A program made the position numbers and the translations under genes. The notes beneath the pieces were generated by a model that saw nothing but the letters and a program-made list of their open reading frames with translations, did not search any database and was not told the DNA's origin. Positions 1 to 9,185 of a stretch of 64,000 bases of DNA are shown here, in pieces. Each line of letters begins with the position of its first letter. The stretch's first letter is position 1. The DNA lies in contig CAVSEV010000001.1 in assembly GCA_963727015.1 (NCBI GenBank), positions 62,001 through 126,000 of the forward strand, given 5' to 3'. The DNA is from DATFVJ01 sp963727015. GTDB taxonomy: Bacteria > Actinomycetota > Actinomycetes > Streptosporangiales > Streptosporangiaceae.

Positions 1-2
1 AG

Positions 3-1027
3 CTTGACGGCTGGAAGGTCGCGGCGGAGAACCCGGAGTCGCAGCCCGGGTTCGACGACAGCGCATGGGCCGCCGCGGACAAGACATCCTCGAACAGCAC
101 GACACCGATACCGGCCGGTCAGCCGGTGCTGTTCTGTGACGACTACGGCTTCCATTACGGCGATGCCTGGTACCGCGGGTCCTGGCAGGAGACGGGTGCC
201 ACGTCGGTGAGCCTGACCTATCAGACCGGCCAGGTCGGCATGCTCCTTGCCTGGCTGGACGGCCAGTTCATCGGCTCGCACCAGATGCCAACGCCCACCT
301 CTGGCCAGTCCAGCCGGCAAGGCTGGAACGCGACCGTGACACTGCCGATCCCAACGCCTTCGCAGGCCGCAGGGCGGCACGTGCTCGCGGTTCTGGTCCG
401 GCCCATGTCGCATCAGGAGGACGGCGGCGCGCACGATGCGTTCAAGCAGGCGCTCGGGCTCATCGCGGTCACGTTCGCCGGCGCCGCCCCGACGGTCGGC
501 TGGCGCATTCAGGGCGCGGCGAACACACCGGGCGGTGCGGCGACCAGCAGCGTCGCGTGCGCGGCCCCCTCAACAACGGCGGGTTGTACGGCGAGCGTCA
601 GGGCTGGTACCTGCCTGGCTATCCGGACGGCGACTGGGCGGACGTGTCGCTGCCCGTCACCGATCAGCGTCCAGGTGTGGCGTGGTACCGGACGACGTTC
701 CGCCTCCACGTGCCGCCAGGCACCGACGCATCCGTCGGCCTGACCATCAGCGACGACCCGTCGAAAGCCTATCGCGGGCAGATCTTCCTCAACGGCTGGA
801 ACGTCGGCCAGTACGCGTGCGGCGTGGGACCGCAGTCCACGTTCGTGCTACCAGGCGGCATCCTCGAGTTGCGGGGCGAGAACACGCTGGCGATCGCCGT
901 GATCACCAGCGGCGCCACCAGCGGCGGGCTGGGCAGCGTCCGCCTGACCAGCCTCGCGGTGGTGGCAGGCGGCGTGCCGCAGGCCGTTGTGCTCTCGCCG
1001 CGTTACCCGGCCGGCCCACCGCGGTAG
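3..1027 (+). pseudogene. GH35 beta-galactosidase C-terminal part, edge-truncated and frameshifted
   Basis: The frame is already open at the window edge (LDGWKVAAENPESQPG) and runs to about base 545. The homology then continues in another frame to the stop at 1025-1027. Together the two parts give the galactose-binding jelly-roll C-terminus of family 35 beta-galactosidases, which remove terminal galactose from glycans. Recognisable blocks are FCDDYGFHYGDAWYRG and WRIQGAA in the first frame, then GPLNNGGLYGERQGWYLPG, WYRTTF, LTISDDP, FLNGWNVGQY and FVLPGGIL in the second. The catalytic barrel would lie upstream of the window. The shift falls in the linker between WRIQGAA and GPLNNGG, so it is a small indel rather than a domain boundary. 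A degrading sugar-hydrolase pair with the GH15 gene next door is possible, but the two are convergent. Family assignment is from recalled family motifs. Confidence 0.8.
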
Positions 1028-1183
1028 CGCTCCCGCCCACCACCCGCGATGGCTCGTCGATTGCCGGATCCCCGGTGTGCCATCGCGGCTGCGGCCGCGG
1101 GTGCCGGAGAACAGCCCCTCGCGGCGGCACCCGCCCACGCTCCCCGGCATAGTCCAGCGGCCGTTTGCCTGCGGACAGGGTTC

Positions 1184-2497
1184 TCAGATGGCGTTCTTAG
1201 CGCGGACCGCCGACAGGAACGAGGCATAGGACCAGGACAGGTCGCTGACGCTCTTCTCGAAGCCCGAGGTGGCGTCGAACTGCTCGCTGAGCTCCAAGTG
1301 ATCGCTGTGGTAGAAGAGCGCCTGCAGCATCTGATCGCCGTGGCTCTCCAGGCTCGCCGCGGCCGCCTTTGGCGTGGTCGAGGCGTCGGCTCCGATCTGG
1401 CCGAAGAAGCTCGCCGACAGATTGTCAAGCGGAACCGTTCCGGTGGTGGTGACCTGCTGCGCCAGCCGGTAGTACAGCTCGGCGAAGTTGGCGGTAGAAA
1501 TGGCCCAAGGGTGGTCACGCACCGGCGGATCGGCGGTGTCACCGTCGTAGGTGTCCCCGGGGTAGCGCCCGAGCAGGGGGCCGATGCCGCGCTGCTGGTC
1601 GGCGCCGTTGATGGGGTAATAGTTCGGCGAGTTCGGGTCGGCCCACTCGCTGCGCAGCAGCGCGGCTGTCGCCAGGAGCTTGGTGTCGATGACCGGGACC
1701 GCGCCGTAGATCGCCGCTGAGACGATGTCGATGTTGGGGTCGTAAGGGGCCCGGGAGTCGGTCGGGACGGGCAGCAGCGACTGGTAGTACTGGCCGTTCC
1801 AGTGACTGGTGAGGGCGTTCTGCAGCCACGGTATGGCGGTGCTCAGCCAGCCCGGAACCGGGATCCCGAGGGTGTTGGCCGCGATCGCCTCAAAGCACTT
1901 CAGCTGCACCGAGCGCGCGAAGAACGAGGCGCCGAACTCCTCCTCCCACAGGTTGAACGTCTCGCCCTGGTAGGCGTTCTGCAGGAAGTTCAGGTTCGCC
2001 GCGATCACGGCGTTCGCCACCGCCTGGGCGGGCGCGTCGAGCTGGGCGTGCATCTGCAGGATCGCCAGGGTCTGCAGGGCCGGCCCGTCTGCCTGGTCGG
2101 TGGTGTCCCGCGGCGTGCCGTCGATGAAGAACGACGCACGATCGAAGTTACCGATGGCACTGGCCGAGTTCTGGCAGGTCTGCGCGAACTGCACGTAGTC
2201 GATCAGCGGCTGGTTGGTGGCCAATGGGCCGGCCGCCAGCTCGACCGCGACGATGGCGGAGTCGCGGGTCCAGTTGTAGACGTAGTCCTGGTTCAGGTGC
2301 GTGGAGCTGTTCGGAAACGACGGTGAGGCAAGTATGCAGCCGGGCAGCGACAGGCGGCCGGCGTTCACCGGGTCCTCGAAGACCAGCCCGTCCGACGCGA
2401 CGTTGCGGAACATCAGCCAGAACATGTACTGCCCGATCGATGTGAGGTCCGACTGCGCCACCGCGGGCTTCACCAGGCTGTATTGCAATGTACCCAT
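1184..2497 (-). CDS. Glucoamylase, glycoside hydrolase family 15
   Basis: A 437-residue protein with the (alpha/alpha)6-barrel signature of GH15 glucan 1,4-alpha-glucosidases, inverting enzymes that release glucose from non-reducing ends of starch-type glucans. Visible motifs in order are YVYNWTRDSAI (about residue 73), NLWEEEFGASFFARS (about 183, with the acidic pair that includes the general acid), GRYPGDTYDG (about 309), HPWAISTANFAELYYR (about 327) and LSEQFDATSGF (about 405, with the general-base glutamate). Length fits the catalytic domain alone: there is no starch-binding module and no signal peptide at the predicted start, so it is either cytosolic or has lost its leader. The ATG at 2495-2497 begins MGTLQYSLVKPAVAQSD. 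The gene converges on the broken GH35 gene. The frame and catalytic residues are intact. Confidence 0.88.
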   Translation of the reverse strand: MGTLQYSLVKPAVAQSDLTSIGQYMFWLMFRNVASDGLVFEDPVNAGRLSLPGCILASPSFPNSSTHLNQDYVYNWTRDSAIVAVELAAGPLATNQPLIDYVQFAQTCQNSASAIGNFDRASFFIDGTPRDTTDQADGPALQTLAILQMHAQLDAPAQAVANAVIAANLNFLQNAYQGETFNLWEEEFGASFFARSVQLKCFEAIAANTLGIPVPGWLSTAIPWLQNALTSHWNGQYYQSLLPVPTDSRAPYDPNIDIVSAAIYGAVPVIDTKLLATAALLRSEWADPNSPNYYPINGADQQRGIGPLLGRYPGDTYDGDTADPPVRDHPWAISTANFAELYYRLAQQVTTTGTVPLDNLSASFFGQIGADASTTPKAAAASLESHGDQMLQALFYHSDHLELSEQFDATSGFEKSVSDLSWSYASFLSAVRAKNAI

Positions 2498-2599
2498 CTC
2501 GGGAGCCTTCCTCTGTCTTTGCCATCGGCATGGGGGCGAGCTAAGCGCGGGGTCGGCCTGGGCCCCGGCAGATCGCCAAGATCATCGGCGTCGGCGCGC

Positions 2600-2985
2600 A
2601 GGATTCGCGGTCCCAATGATGAAGAGGACACCGGCACCCCGCCTGATACCCCGCGGACGGACGGCGCGCCGGCTATCTCGGGTACCTGACCGAAGGGCCG
2701 CCAGTGGGAGAGCGTATGAGCCGCGAGGAGATCCGCGCGACTTACGGCATCTGTGGTGTTCCGGTGGGAGCTGGACGGCCCGGCGAGCAGCCGTCCGGCA
2801 GCCGCAGGCTGTCGATCCGCTGACCGTACACCTGCTGCCAGGAATCGTCGATCAACCATAGCTAGTGCGCGACAGCGGCCGGCAGCGGGCCCGGATCGCC
2901 CGCGCCCCTTCCGGAGCGCCCTCTTGGCGACCCTGGCGGTACCGGCCGGAACCTCCGGCCACGGACTCGGCTGCATCGACATGAC
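2600..2985 (-). pseudogene. Transposase remnant, probably IS1182-type
   Basis: Read on the minus strand from 2982, MSMQPSPWPEVPAGTARVA resembles the N-terminus of actinobacterial IS1182-family transposases (MSL-P-WPEVP-TARVA...FRKG). Some 100 bases further on, another frame gives DDSWQQVYGQRIDSLRLPD, a stretch also seen in transposases of actinomycetes. Between and after these pieces the frames are broken and no catalytic DDE core is left. It is therefore a decayed insertion sequence immediately upstream of the glucoamylase start. The assignment rests on remembered motifs and is only moderately secure. Confidence 0.4.
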
Positions 2986-3369
2986 GACCCGATTCTGCGG
3001 CCGCGACAAGGGGAAGGGAAGGACGACCGCAGAAAGATCATGAACGCCATCAAGATCAGTGTGCGGGAGGCTGCCCCGCGTCGCACCTTAGCCAACACCC
3101 GGGACTGCGTATCCGCCCGGCCGCCGAACCCCGCCACGGCGGCACGGGCTGGGCGCGTCATCACGCCGCGGCACCCGGCGGGCCGCGCTGAGCGCTGTGC
3201 CACGTCTCGTCCTCGTTCATCGGCCTGCGTGGCAAGCCGGAGCGTGCCAAACCGAGACGGGTCACAGCCAGCCCGTGAGGCAGGCTCAAAGTACTCCGCA
3301 TGCCGCCGGCGAGCTACTGGCGGCACCCACCATGATCAGGCCGTGCGCGGCCAGAAAGGTAGCACCGCC
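2986..3369. other. Gene-free stretch
   Basis: I see no convincing coding frame, RNA gene or repeat here. The open frames that cross it have arginine/alanine/proline-rich shadow composition. Confidence 0.4.
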
Positions 3370-3582
3370 ATGGGCAGGACGGCGGCAGCCGAGTTAGCCA
3401 GGATCAAGACCACATACCCGAGGTGGACGATACGCTCCGTCCAGCACGGTGTTGGATTCACTGCCCAGCACCGGAGCGCAGGCAAGGGCGGAAAGCCGCT
3501 GAGCATCCATGCGTTTACGGTCTCAGAGCTTGGCGCGAAGCTGGCCGAACTGGGGGAGCGAAGAGGCCCTAAACGGCCCTAA
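3370..3582 (+). CDS. Small hypothetical protein, 70 aa
   Basis: The ATG at 3370 is preceded by AGAAAGG about eight bases upstream, a good ribosome-binding site. The product (MGRTAAAELARIKTTYPRW, later GFTAQHR and LSIHAFTVSELGAKLAE) has natural amino-acid composition, unlike the longer upstream extension of the same frame, which is shadow-like. It has no signal peptide or membrane segment. The pattern of a charged helix, an aromatic beta region, then SIHAFTVSELGAKLAEL resembles small cytosolic proteins of unknown function found on actinomycete accessory DNA. I do not recognise a function. It stands alone, followed by the mreB fragment on the other strand. Confidence 0.55.
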   Translation: MGRTAAAELARIKTTYPRWTIRSVQHGVGFTAQHRSAGKGGKPLSIHAFTVSELGAKLAELGERRGPKRP

Positions 3583-3719
3583 ACGGCCTAAACGGGGAGC
3601 GTGGCTGTCCACCACCCGCCGCGGCCAGCTGTCCCTGGTCGTCACCCCCGCGCACGATCGTGCGCTGGCACGCCGGTCTGGTTAAGCGCCGCTGGACCTA
3701 TCCGCGCCTGACACCAGGA

Positions 3720-4035
3720 CGGCCGCGCCGTGCCGACCACGACAGACTCCAGTGGATCGTCGGCCAGGTGGATCGGCATCCGGCATCCCTGTCTCTTCGC
3801 GCAGCCGGTCATCGAGACCGCGCAACATCGCGCCACCGCCGGTGAGCGCGATACCGCGGGCCATGATGTCGCCGGCCAGCTCGGCCGGGCACGTGTCGAG
3901 CGTGGTCGTGACGATGTCCACGACGGTGCTGACGGGTTCGGCCATCGCGTGCCGAACCTCTCCGGCACTGATCACGATCGCCTTCGGCAAACCGCTCACC
4001 AAATCCCCGCCGCGGATCTCGGTCCGTGTATCAGG
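3720..4035 (-). pseudogene. mreB: mreB C-terminal fragment
   Basis: Two minus-strand frames give the last third of the rod-shape actin homologue MreB: EIRGGDLVSGLPKAIVIS, MAEPVSTVVDIVTTTLD, CPAELAGDIMARGIALTGGG and RGLDDRLREETGMP in one frame, then IHLADDPLESVVVGTA in the next. The frame changes near 3785, right after TGMP. An in-frame TGA lies just upstream of the first block, and nothing of the ATP-binding N-terminal domains remains in the neighbourhood. This is a non-functional scrap of a cell-shape gene or paralogue stranded in accessory DNA. Confidence 0.75.
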
Positions 4036-4119
4036 CGCGCCTCACGATGCTCCGTTGTTGTGAAGCATCGGCCTGGGTTTGACGCCGATGGGGGCTATCC
4101 ATCGAAAGGTTTCCCGATT

Positions 4120-4245
4120 ATGCCCACTGATAACGGCGGAGCGGGTTTCGAACCCGGCGGCGAACCTCTTACCCGGTTGCAGGCCCGGTCCGGGAGCAAC
4201 CGGGCCGCAAGGCTGAAGCTATGGGGCATCGAGGCCATCATGTGA
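4120..4245 (+). CDS. Small peptide (41 aa) coupled to the serine protease
   Basis: The ATG at 4120 follows GAAAGG about ten bases upstream. The frame encodes a 41-residue peptide (MPTDNGGAGFEPGGEPLTR ... KLWGIEAIM) ending at TGA 4243-4245. That stop overlaps a GTG at 4242 which is in frame with the downstream protease, a typical actinobacterial GTGA coupling junction. No homology is recognised. It could be a protease partner or inhibitor peptide, or simply a leader that sets translation of the protease. Support is the ribosome-binding site and the stop/start overlap only. Confidence 0.45.
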   Translation: MPTDNGGAGFEPGGEPLTRLQARSGSNRAARLKLWGIEAIM

Positions 4246-5087
4246 GCGCTCCGGGGCTGCCTGCCGCTGGCGACATCACGGTCGTGCCAGAAGTGGTCCA
4301 TCCGCCTCGCCGATTTCGTGCCGCGGGCCAACGTGTGGAGCCATTGTTTGTTTATCCGCCGGACAGACGTCACGTTTTCAAGGACACGACCTACCCCTGG
4401 CGTGCATGCGGTCGCGTCACCACAAACAGAGGAGAAGGAGCTGGAGCACTGGTGGGTCCGCGGCACATTCTTACCGCGAGCCATCTGGTGTCATGGACTG
4501 CGTCGGACGCTGGCTGGCTACTGTTCCGGCCGGACTACTACGACGGTAACGTGTTCCCATTCTCCTACGCGAAGGTCACATACTTTTACGAAAAGCTGAC
4601 CGGAAACCCTGGAGGTGAGTACGACGTAGCGGAGGACTACGTCGTATGCGTGCTTGACGACCGCCTTGGTGACGAGCTGTCATGGCTTGGCACAACGACG
4701 TACGCCGGTAACTGGGACGGGGGCTCTTACTGGAGCCACGTCGGGTATCCAGACGATGTCGGGGGCGGAACCCGGCCCGCCTGGGAGCTATGGTTTAGCA
4801 TCGCGAATTCGTGGCGCCCCGGGTTCTTCGAGCTCGGCGCGGGACTGGACATCGAGACCTTCGCCAGCCTCGATCACGGCGACTCCGGAGGACCGGTCTT
4901 CGGATGGTGGTCGGAAGGGGGGCCCTATGGCGGTGACCCCGCGGGACCCTACATCGTCGCGGTAGTCAGTGCTGAGGGGACCATGGATCCCGTCATCACC
5001 GACCTGCAAGCCAGGACCGGGAATTGGCTGGCCGGTGGTTCTGAGCTGCCTGACCTAGTCAATCAAGCGCGCCACGACTACCCGTAA
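4242..5087 (+). CDS. Trypsin-fold serine protease
   Basis: A chymotrypsin/V8-fold peptidase with all three catalytic residues visible: His in GPRHILTASHLVSW, Asp in the EYDVAEDYVVCVLDD segment and Ser in FASLDHGDSGGPVFGWW. The GDSGGP block is the hallmark of family S1 and related glutamyl endopeptidases. I prefer the GTG at 4242 (VSAPGLPAAGDITVV...) because it overlaps the stop of the preceding 41-codon frame. The in-frame ATG at 4221 is the alternative. Neither start gives a clear signal peptide, which is unusual because most bacterial members are secreted. The FVYPPDRRHVFKDTTYPWRACG segment precedes the core as in V8-like proteases with short pro-regions, so a pro-form acting on some internal target or a leaderless export route are both possible. 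Confidence 0.72.
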   Translation: MSAPGLPAAGDITVVPEVVHPPRRFRAAGQRVEPLFVYPPDRRHVFKDTTYPWRACGRVTTNRGEGAGALVGPRHILTASHLVSWTASDAGWLLFRPDYYDGNVFPFSYAKVTYFYEKLTGNPGGEYDVAEDYVVCVLDDRLGDELSWLGTTTYAGNWDGGSYWSHVGYPDDVGGGTRPAWELWFSIANSWRPGFFELGAGLDIETFASLDHGDSGGPVFGWWSEGGPYGGDPAGPYIVAVVSAEGTMDPVITDLQARTGNWLAGGSELPDLVNQARHDYP

Positions 5088-5503
5088 CGTGAGCGTCGAA
5101 GACCATGACCTAACGTGTGATCGGCATGGGTCCATCGTCATGAACGGCGCGACGATCGGCGCCCGGAGTCTCGTGGCCGGCGTTATCCCCGAGGTATGCA
5201 CATTCCGGCCGAAGCCTGGTGGCGGGCGGTTCTGGCCAAGATCAGGCGGACGCTGCGCGCAGGAGACGTTCAGGTCATCCGGGCCAACGCGGGCGTCTGC
5301 GTCGACCTGGCGCGTTTGCGGACGTTGGCCGACGCGGCTGCAAGACTAGCCAGATCACAGGCCGAGCCTTCCCGAGCTGGAGGGTGGGCCGGACAGCATC
5401 CCCGGCCGGCGTGGCATGGCCCGGACCCAATCACGGCGCGGTCGCGCTCGCGAGCGAGGCTCTGGAGAGATCGTTGGAGGCGTCTGCAGGCTGAGCCGAC
5501 GTG
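5088..5503. other. Stretch without a confident gene
   Basis: A plus-strand frame at 5196-5507 (MHIPAEAWWRAVLAKIRRT ... DLARLRTLADAAARLA) has a plausible middle, but its second half is arginine-rich shadow and it has no clear ribosome-binding site. I see no RNA gene or repeat. Confidence 0.3.
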
Positions 5504-5938
5504 TTAGCGGGTACCTGTGATGTAGTTGGTCAATGCGGCTCGGTCGGTTTCGAGTTCGTCGATACGGTTTTTCACCACGTCGCCGATGCTCACGATCCCT
5601 CGCAAGCCGCCGTCAACCACGACCGGCGCGTGCCGGATCCGGTGCTCGGTCATGATGCGCATGACCTCCTCGAGTTGGGTCTGTGGCGTCACCGTGTGCA
5701 CCTCGGCCGTGTAGATAGCCGTGATCGGCTCAGACATCACCGCGGCGCCTCGCACGGCCAACGCCCGAACGATGTCCCGCTCACTGGCGATTCCGTCGAC
5801 CGAGGTGCCGTTGTGAGAGACGACGACAGCACCGATTCGGTGTTCGGCGAGCACCGTGAGAAGGTGCCGCACGTCCGTGTCCGGGGTAACGGTGACGACC
5901 TGACCGCCCTTGACACGAAGTACGTCGCTTATACGCAT
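5504..5938 (-). CDS. CBS-domain-pair protein
   Basis: A 144-residue protein made of two CBS repeats, the Bateman module that binds adenosine nucleotides as an energy or redox sensor. Repeat 1 covers MRISDVLRVKGGQVVTVTP to ASERDIVRALAVRG, and repeat 2 covers VMSEPITAIYTAEVHTVTP to VSIGDVVKNRIDELE. The chosen ATG at 5936-5938 has GGGAGG six bases upstream. Longer upstream starts give shadow-like sequence. It is a free-standing cytosolic protein with no attached enzyme, of a kind common in actinobacteria and often linked to redox or dormancy responses. It is divergent from the YjbR-like gene at 6203, and the ~260-bp gap probably holds both promoters. Target unknown. Confidence 0.88.
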   Translation of the reverse strand: MRISDVLRVKGGQVVTVTPDTDVRHLLTVLAEHRIGAVVVSHNGTSVDGIASERDIVRALAVRGAAVMSEPITAIYTAEVHTVTPQTQLEEVMRIMTEHRIRHAPVVVDGGLRGIVSIGDVVKNRIDELETDRAALTNYITGTR

Positions 5939-6202
5939 CTGGCCCTCCCAGACGCCGGTGCGGGATTGATCTTGTGGCCACCGGCACCTCCAGGCTATTA
6001 CTTTAACCCGCGGTTGCCGGGTAGATGATCTCGGCGGTGGATCCCGGGGCATCGGCCCGGGCTCGGGTACGGCGACCCGCAAAGCAGCCGGGCGCGGCGA
6101 GGGCTTGATCCGGCGGGCCTCCTGCGTCCGCCGGATGCACGGCTGCCCGGGCCGGCGCCTAGCCTGTGCGTATGCGCGTAGCGCGATCCGGGCCGGACCT
6201 CG

Positions 6203-6598
6203 ATGGCTGACGCCGACGACGTACGCCGCCTCGCGCTGGCTCTGCCGCACGTGGCGGAGATCGACAGCGACGGCTTCGACTTCCGGGTGGCCGGCAAGGG
6301 GTTCGTCTGGTCCTACCCCGAGCGCAGGCCGGGTAAGCCGCGGCTCATCCGGACCGACATCGCGGTGCTGTTCGTCGGCGACGAGGCTGAGAAGCAGGCT
6401 CTCCTGCTCGGCGAGCCCGAGGTTTTCTTCACCGCGCCCGGCTACGACGGCTGGCCGCTGGTGATGCTGCGGCTGGCGGAGGTGGACGCCGAGCGGCTGG
6501 CCGAGCTCGTGACCGACGCGTGGCGGATGCGTGCCCCGGACGAGCTCGCCGGAGAGCTCGGCGGGGCCGGCGGCCTCCCGGACGGAGAACTGGCCTGA
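6203..6598 (+). CDS. MmcQ/YjbR-like protein
   Basis: 131 residues with the MmcQ/YjbR (CyaY-like fold) pattern: an N-terminal helix (DDVRRLALALPHVAEID), a beta-sheet region with FDFRVAGKGFVWSYPE and RTDIAVLFVGDEAEK, then the family's FFTAPGYDGWPLVMLRLAEV and a terminal helix ELVTDAWRMRAPDELA. Members are small proteins of uncertain role, sometimes described as DNA-binding. Length is typical. There are no membrane segments. It is a single-gene unit followed by the convergent serine-hydrolase gene. Confidence 0.8.
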   Translation: MADADDVRRLALALPHVAEIDSDGFDFRVAGKGFVWSYPERRPGKPRLIRTDIAVLFVGDEAEKQALLLGEPEVFFTAPGYDGWPLVMLRLAEVDAERLAELVTDAWRMRAPDELAGELGGAGGLPDGELA

Positions 6599-6764
6599 GC
6601 GAGCGGTCCCAGCGAGGCGATCGCGTTCGGGGCGGTTCGGGTCAGGTCGTTGGACGGGTGACAGCTCCCGGGAAGGATTGTTACGTGCTCCGCTGTGACC
6701 GCGTGCGCAGCCTGGTCCCAGTTCTCGAGCCCGCTGGGCACGCGTTCACCTCGATAGCAGCGGG

Positions 6765-7958
6765 CTAACCTTCGAGGGGCGGCACCCCGATGCAGCTGCG
6801 GAACGCGTTCTCGACCGCGGTGGCCCGGGCATGGCTGCCCATCGTCCCGGTCACGAAGGCGAACGCGTAGCCGCCGGCGGTGCTCGCCCCGGCATAGCTG
6901 CCACCTGATCCGCCCATGCCGAAACCGTCGGTGTCCACGCCGAACCCCAGCCCCCAGGCGCTGTCCTGGCCGAAGACCGCATCCAGCCCTGAACACTGCG
7001 CCGCAGTGGCCTCACGCAGCAGCGCCGCCGAGACCAGCTTGCCCCCCAGCAGCGCCGCGTACAGCCCGGCGGCACCGCGGGCCGTGCCGTGCCCATTGAT
7101 CGCGGGCACCTCGGCGGCCCGCCACGCAGCGCCGTTGACCACCACGGGATCAAACGCACCCGGCGGATTGGCCACCGCCCGCCGGTACAGCTCCGGCATT
7201 CCCGCCGCCTGCCGGTCCCGGCAGTACGCATCCAGGCCGGTCACCTCGACCGCGCGGGCCTGCTCCGCCGCAGTCAGCCCCACGAAGAAATCCAGACCCA
7301 GCGGGCCGCACACCTCCTCGCGCAGAAAACACCCCAGCCCGCGCCCATCGACCCGCCGCACCAGCTCACCGACGAGATGGCCGTAAAACATCGCCGACTC
7401 ACCATGCGCTGTCCCCGGCTCCCAGGCCGGCTCCTGCGCCGCCAGCAGCGCGCACAGCCAATCCCAGTGATAAAACGCCTCGGTGGGAACCGGTTCATCC
7501 AGCGCCACCACCCCCGCCTGATGCGACAGCACCTGCCGCACGCTGGCACCGGCCCGAAACTGCGGCCAGTACCGCCGCACCGGCGCATCCAGCTCGAGCA
7601 GGCCACGATCGACCAGCGTCAGCGCGCATACGGCCGCGAACGGCTTGACAACCGAATAGGGCTGCACCACGCTATCCGGCTGCCACAAGCGGGCACCGGC
7701 CGCGTCCGCCCGGCCGCCCCACAGGTCCACCACCCACGCGCCATCCCACCACGCGGCAACCGCCGCCCCGGTCCCGCCCTGCCCGGCAACCACCCGCGCG
7801 AAAACCTCGCGCACCGGCTCGAACCGCCCATGAACCCACCCGCCAACGTCCATCCACCCAGTCTGCGTCACGGCCCACCGCCGCCACCTTGCCCAGGGCC
7901 CGCCCAGCCCTGGGAAGTAGTCCATGATTGCCCGCATCAACCGGCCCGGCCCGGGCAT
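6765..7958 (-). CDS. Serine hydrolase of the beta-lactamase/esterase (EstB-like) family
   Basis: A class C beta-lactamase-fold hydrolase. The core begins at MDVGGWVHGRFEPVREVF, passes VDLWGGRAD, and carries the SxxK nucleophile motif in QPYSVVKPFAAVCALTLVD, then LSHQAGVVALDEP, a Tyr-containing HGESAMFYGHLVGELV and GMGGSGGSYAG near the C-terminus. These enzymes act as esterases, transesterases or D-amino-acid peptidases. Substrate cannot be read from sequence. No signal peptide is evident, so it is probably cytosolic, as many actinobacterial EstB-like enzymes are. The ATG at 7956-7958 (GAGCTGG upstream) was chosen. ATG 7925 and ATG 7853, where family homology begins, are alternatives. The last residues (SCIGVPPLEG) match the normal family end. 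Confidence 0.82.
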   Translation of the reverse strand: MPGPGRLMRAIMDYFPGLGGPWARWRRWAVTQTGWMDVGGWVHGRFEPVREVFARVVAGQGGTGAAVAAWWDGAWVVDLWGGRADAAGARLWQPDSVVQPYSVVKPFAAVCALTLVDRGLLELDAPVRRYWPQFRAGASVRQVLSHQAGVVALDEPVPTEAFYHWDWLCALLAAQEPAWEPGTAHGESAMFYGHLVGELVRRVDGRGLGCFLREEVCGPLGLDFFVGLTAAEQARAVEVTGLDAYCRDRQAAGMPELYRRAVANPPGAFDPVVVNGAAWRAAEVPAINGHGTARGAAGLYAALLGGKLVSAALLREATAAQCSGLDAVFGQDSAWGLGFGVDTDGFGMGGSGGSYAGASTAGGYAFAFVTGTMGSHARATAVENAFRSCIGVPPLEG

Positions 7959-7999
7959 GATCACCAGCTCGGCCCCGGCGCGGGCACGGCGGCCGCCAC

Positions 8000-8345
8000 G
8001 GCGGCCATCCGGCGGCCCGCGCAAGCAGCACGACCGCGTCGGCCAAGGTCATTATCACCAGCGCTGCGGCATCACCAGCGCCGCGGCCCACGCGTCCGCA
8101 CCACTGATCTGGCGCGTGAGGCTGAACGCCGATCGCCGGGCCGAGCCCCGTGGTGGCGGCGAAGACGAACGCCATCCTGGCGCCCACGCCAGTGATCCAC
8201 AGGCCGGCGGCCTGCGAGCCCGCGGCCCAGCACCCGGCCGTCACCGCCGCGGCGCAGGTGCGTGGCCAGCCCGGCCCTGCCGCCCATGATCGCCCCGGCC
8301 GATACGCAGATCGGCTCCAGCGGGATGTCGTCGCCACCGCTGCGC
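8000..8345 (-). pseudogene. Remnant of a small membrane protein
   Basis: Three minus-strand frames carry consecutive pieces of what looks like one integral membrane protein: LWITGVGARMAFVFAATTG followed by GPAIG, then SLTRQISGADAWAAALVM in a second frame, then ALVIMTLADAVVLLARAAG. The order and hydrophobicity fit a small DUF1453-like actinobacterial membrane protein, an identification made from memory and uncertain. At least two frameshifts, and a GCGCTGGTGATGCCGCAGC/GCGCTGGTGAT partial duplication at one of them, break the gene. Confidence 0.35.
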
Positions 8346-8574
8346 ACGCCAGGGCCGTCACCTCGAACCTCGCTTCGTCTATGCGGAAGATCAGGATCGC
8401 TACCGTCGCGGCCGTGGCAGTAGCGGCATTAGGCGCGGCAGGCCGGGGCCACATCGGCGGGGGCACGGCTGAGCCCCCAGGCGCCGTGCTTGGGGGATCA
8501 ATAAGGGCGCTTGCTGCGCGGTTTAACATATGAGCGGAAGAACGACACCTGAATGATGACGGCGGTGGCGAACA

Positions 8575-8706
8575 GTGGCGGGAGCTGGGACTGCGACCTC
8601 TACGCGTAGGCGGGCAGAGCCGTGGTGGGAGTACCAGTGGTGGTATTGGCGCCTGTTCAAACGGGCTGAGATCAAGATCATGCGCCGCGAGCTCGGCGAC
8701 CTCTGA
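8575..8706 (+). CDS. Possible small Trp-rich protein, 44 aa
   Basis: A GTG-started frame ends at TGA 8704-8706. Its second half (EPWWEYQWWYWRLFKRAEI, then KIMRRELGDL) is unusually rich in Trp and Tyr for a random GC-rich frame and looks like an amphipathic basic helix. No ribosome-binding site is clear and no homologue is recognised. It may be the tail of a decayed gene. Confidence 0.22.
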   Translation: MAGAGTATSTRRRAEPWWEYQWWYWRLFKRAEIKIMRRELGDL

Positions 8707-8854
8707 CCGGGAACAAGATCAGCGGATCACAGCACCACCCCCCAGGGACGACGAGAATCTTGAGCTAGTTGGGTCGCCCGCGAAGTCGTGGATCTCGCCG
8801 AGCGCAACATCGGCCCCGAGCTGGGTGCAGCACGGGCGCGGCTCGGACGAGGTC

Positions 8855-9185
8855 GCGGTCGTGGCGGCCACGGTGGACGCCACGTTCGGGTGGAACACTG
8901 ACCAGGAGCGGTGCGCCGGCTGGCTGTTCTGCCTCGGCGCGCGCGCCCTGGCCGCTGGGCACGATGTGATTGTGGCCAAGCTGGTTCGCCGTCGACCCTG
9001 GCGAGGGCGCGCGCGGCGGCGATCGGCATCGCCTCGGTGATCGTCCGGCTTTGGGCGTCGAGGAGGCCGCGGAACACCCCGGGGAATACGAGCACGTTGT
9101 TGATCTGATTGGGGTAGTCGCTGCGGCCGGTGGCCACGACAGCCGCGTCGCTGGCTTGGACGCGGCGTGCGGCTGGTGTGGAGCA
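8855..9185 (-). pseudogene. Malic enzyme C-terminal fragment
   Basis: Minus-strand pieces reproduce the end of NAD(P)-malic enzyme, which decarboxylates malate to pyruvate: DAAVVATGRSDYPNQINNV, LVFPGVFRGLLDAQSRTIT and EAMPIAAARALA in one frame, then LGHNHIVPS in another, then VFHPNVASTVA in a third. The NAD-binding ATGRSDYPNQ block is well preserved, but there is no N-terminal domain nearby and at least two frame changes occur, so the gene is dead. The fragment ends at the boundary with unrelated sequence around 8855. Confidence 0.75.

Noticed and set aside
1049..1720. Plus-strand frame over the glucoamylase gene
   Set aside because: Antisense shadow. The GH15 motifs are all on the minus strand.
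5196..5507. Candidate 103-codon gene
   Set aside because: No ribosome-binding site and an Arg-rich second half. Too weak to call.
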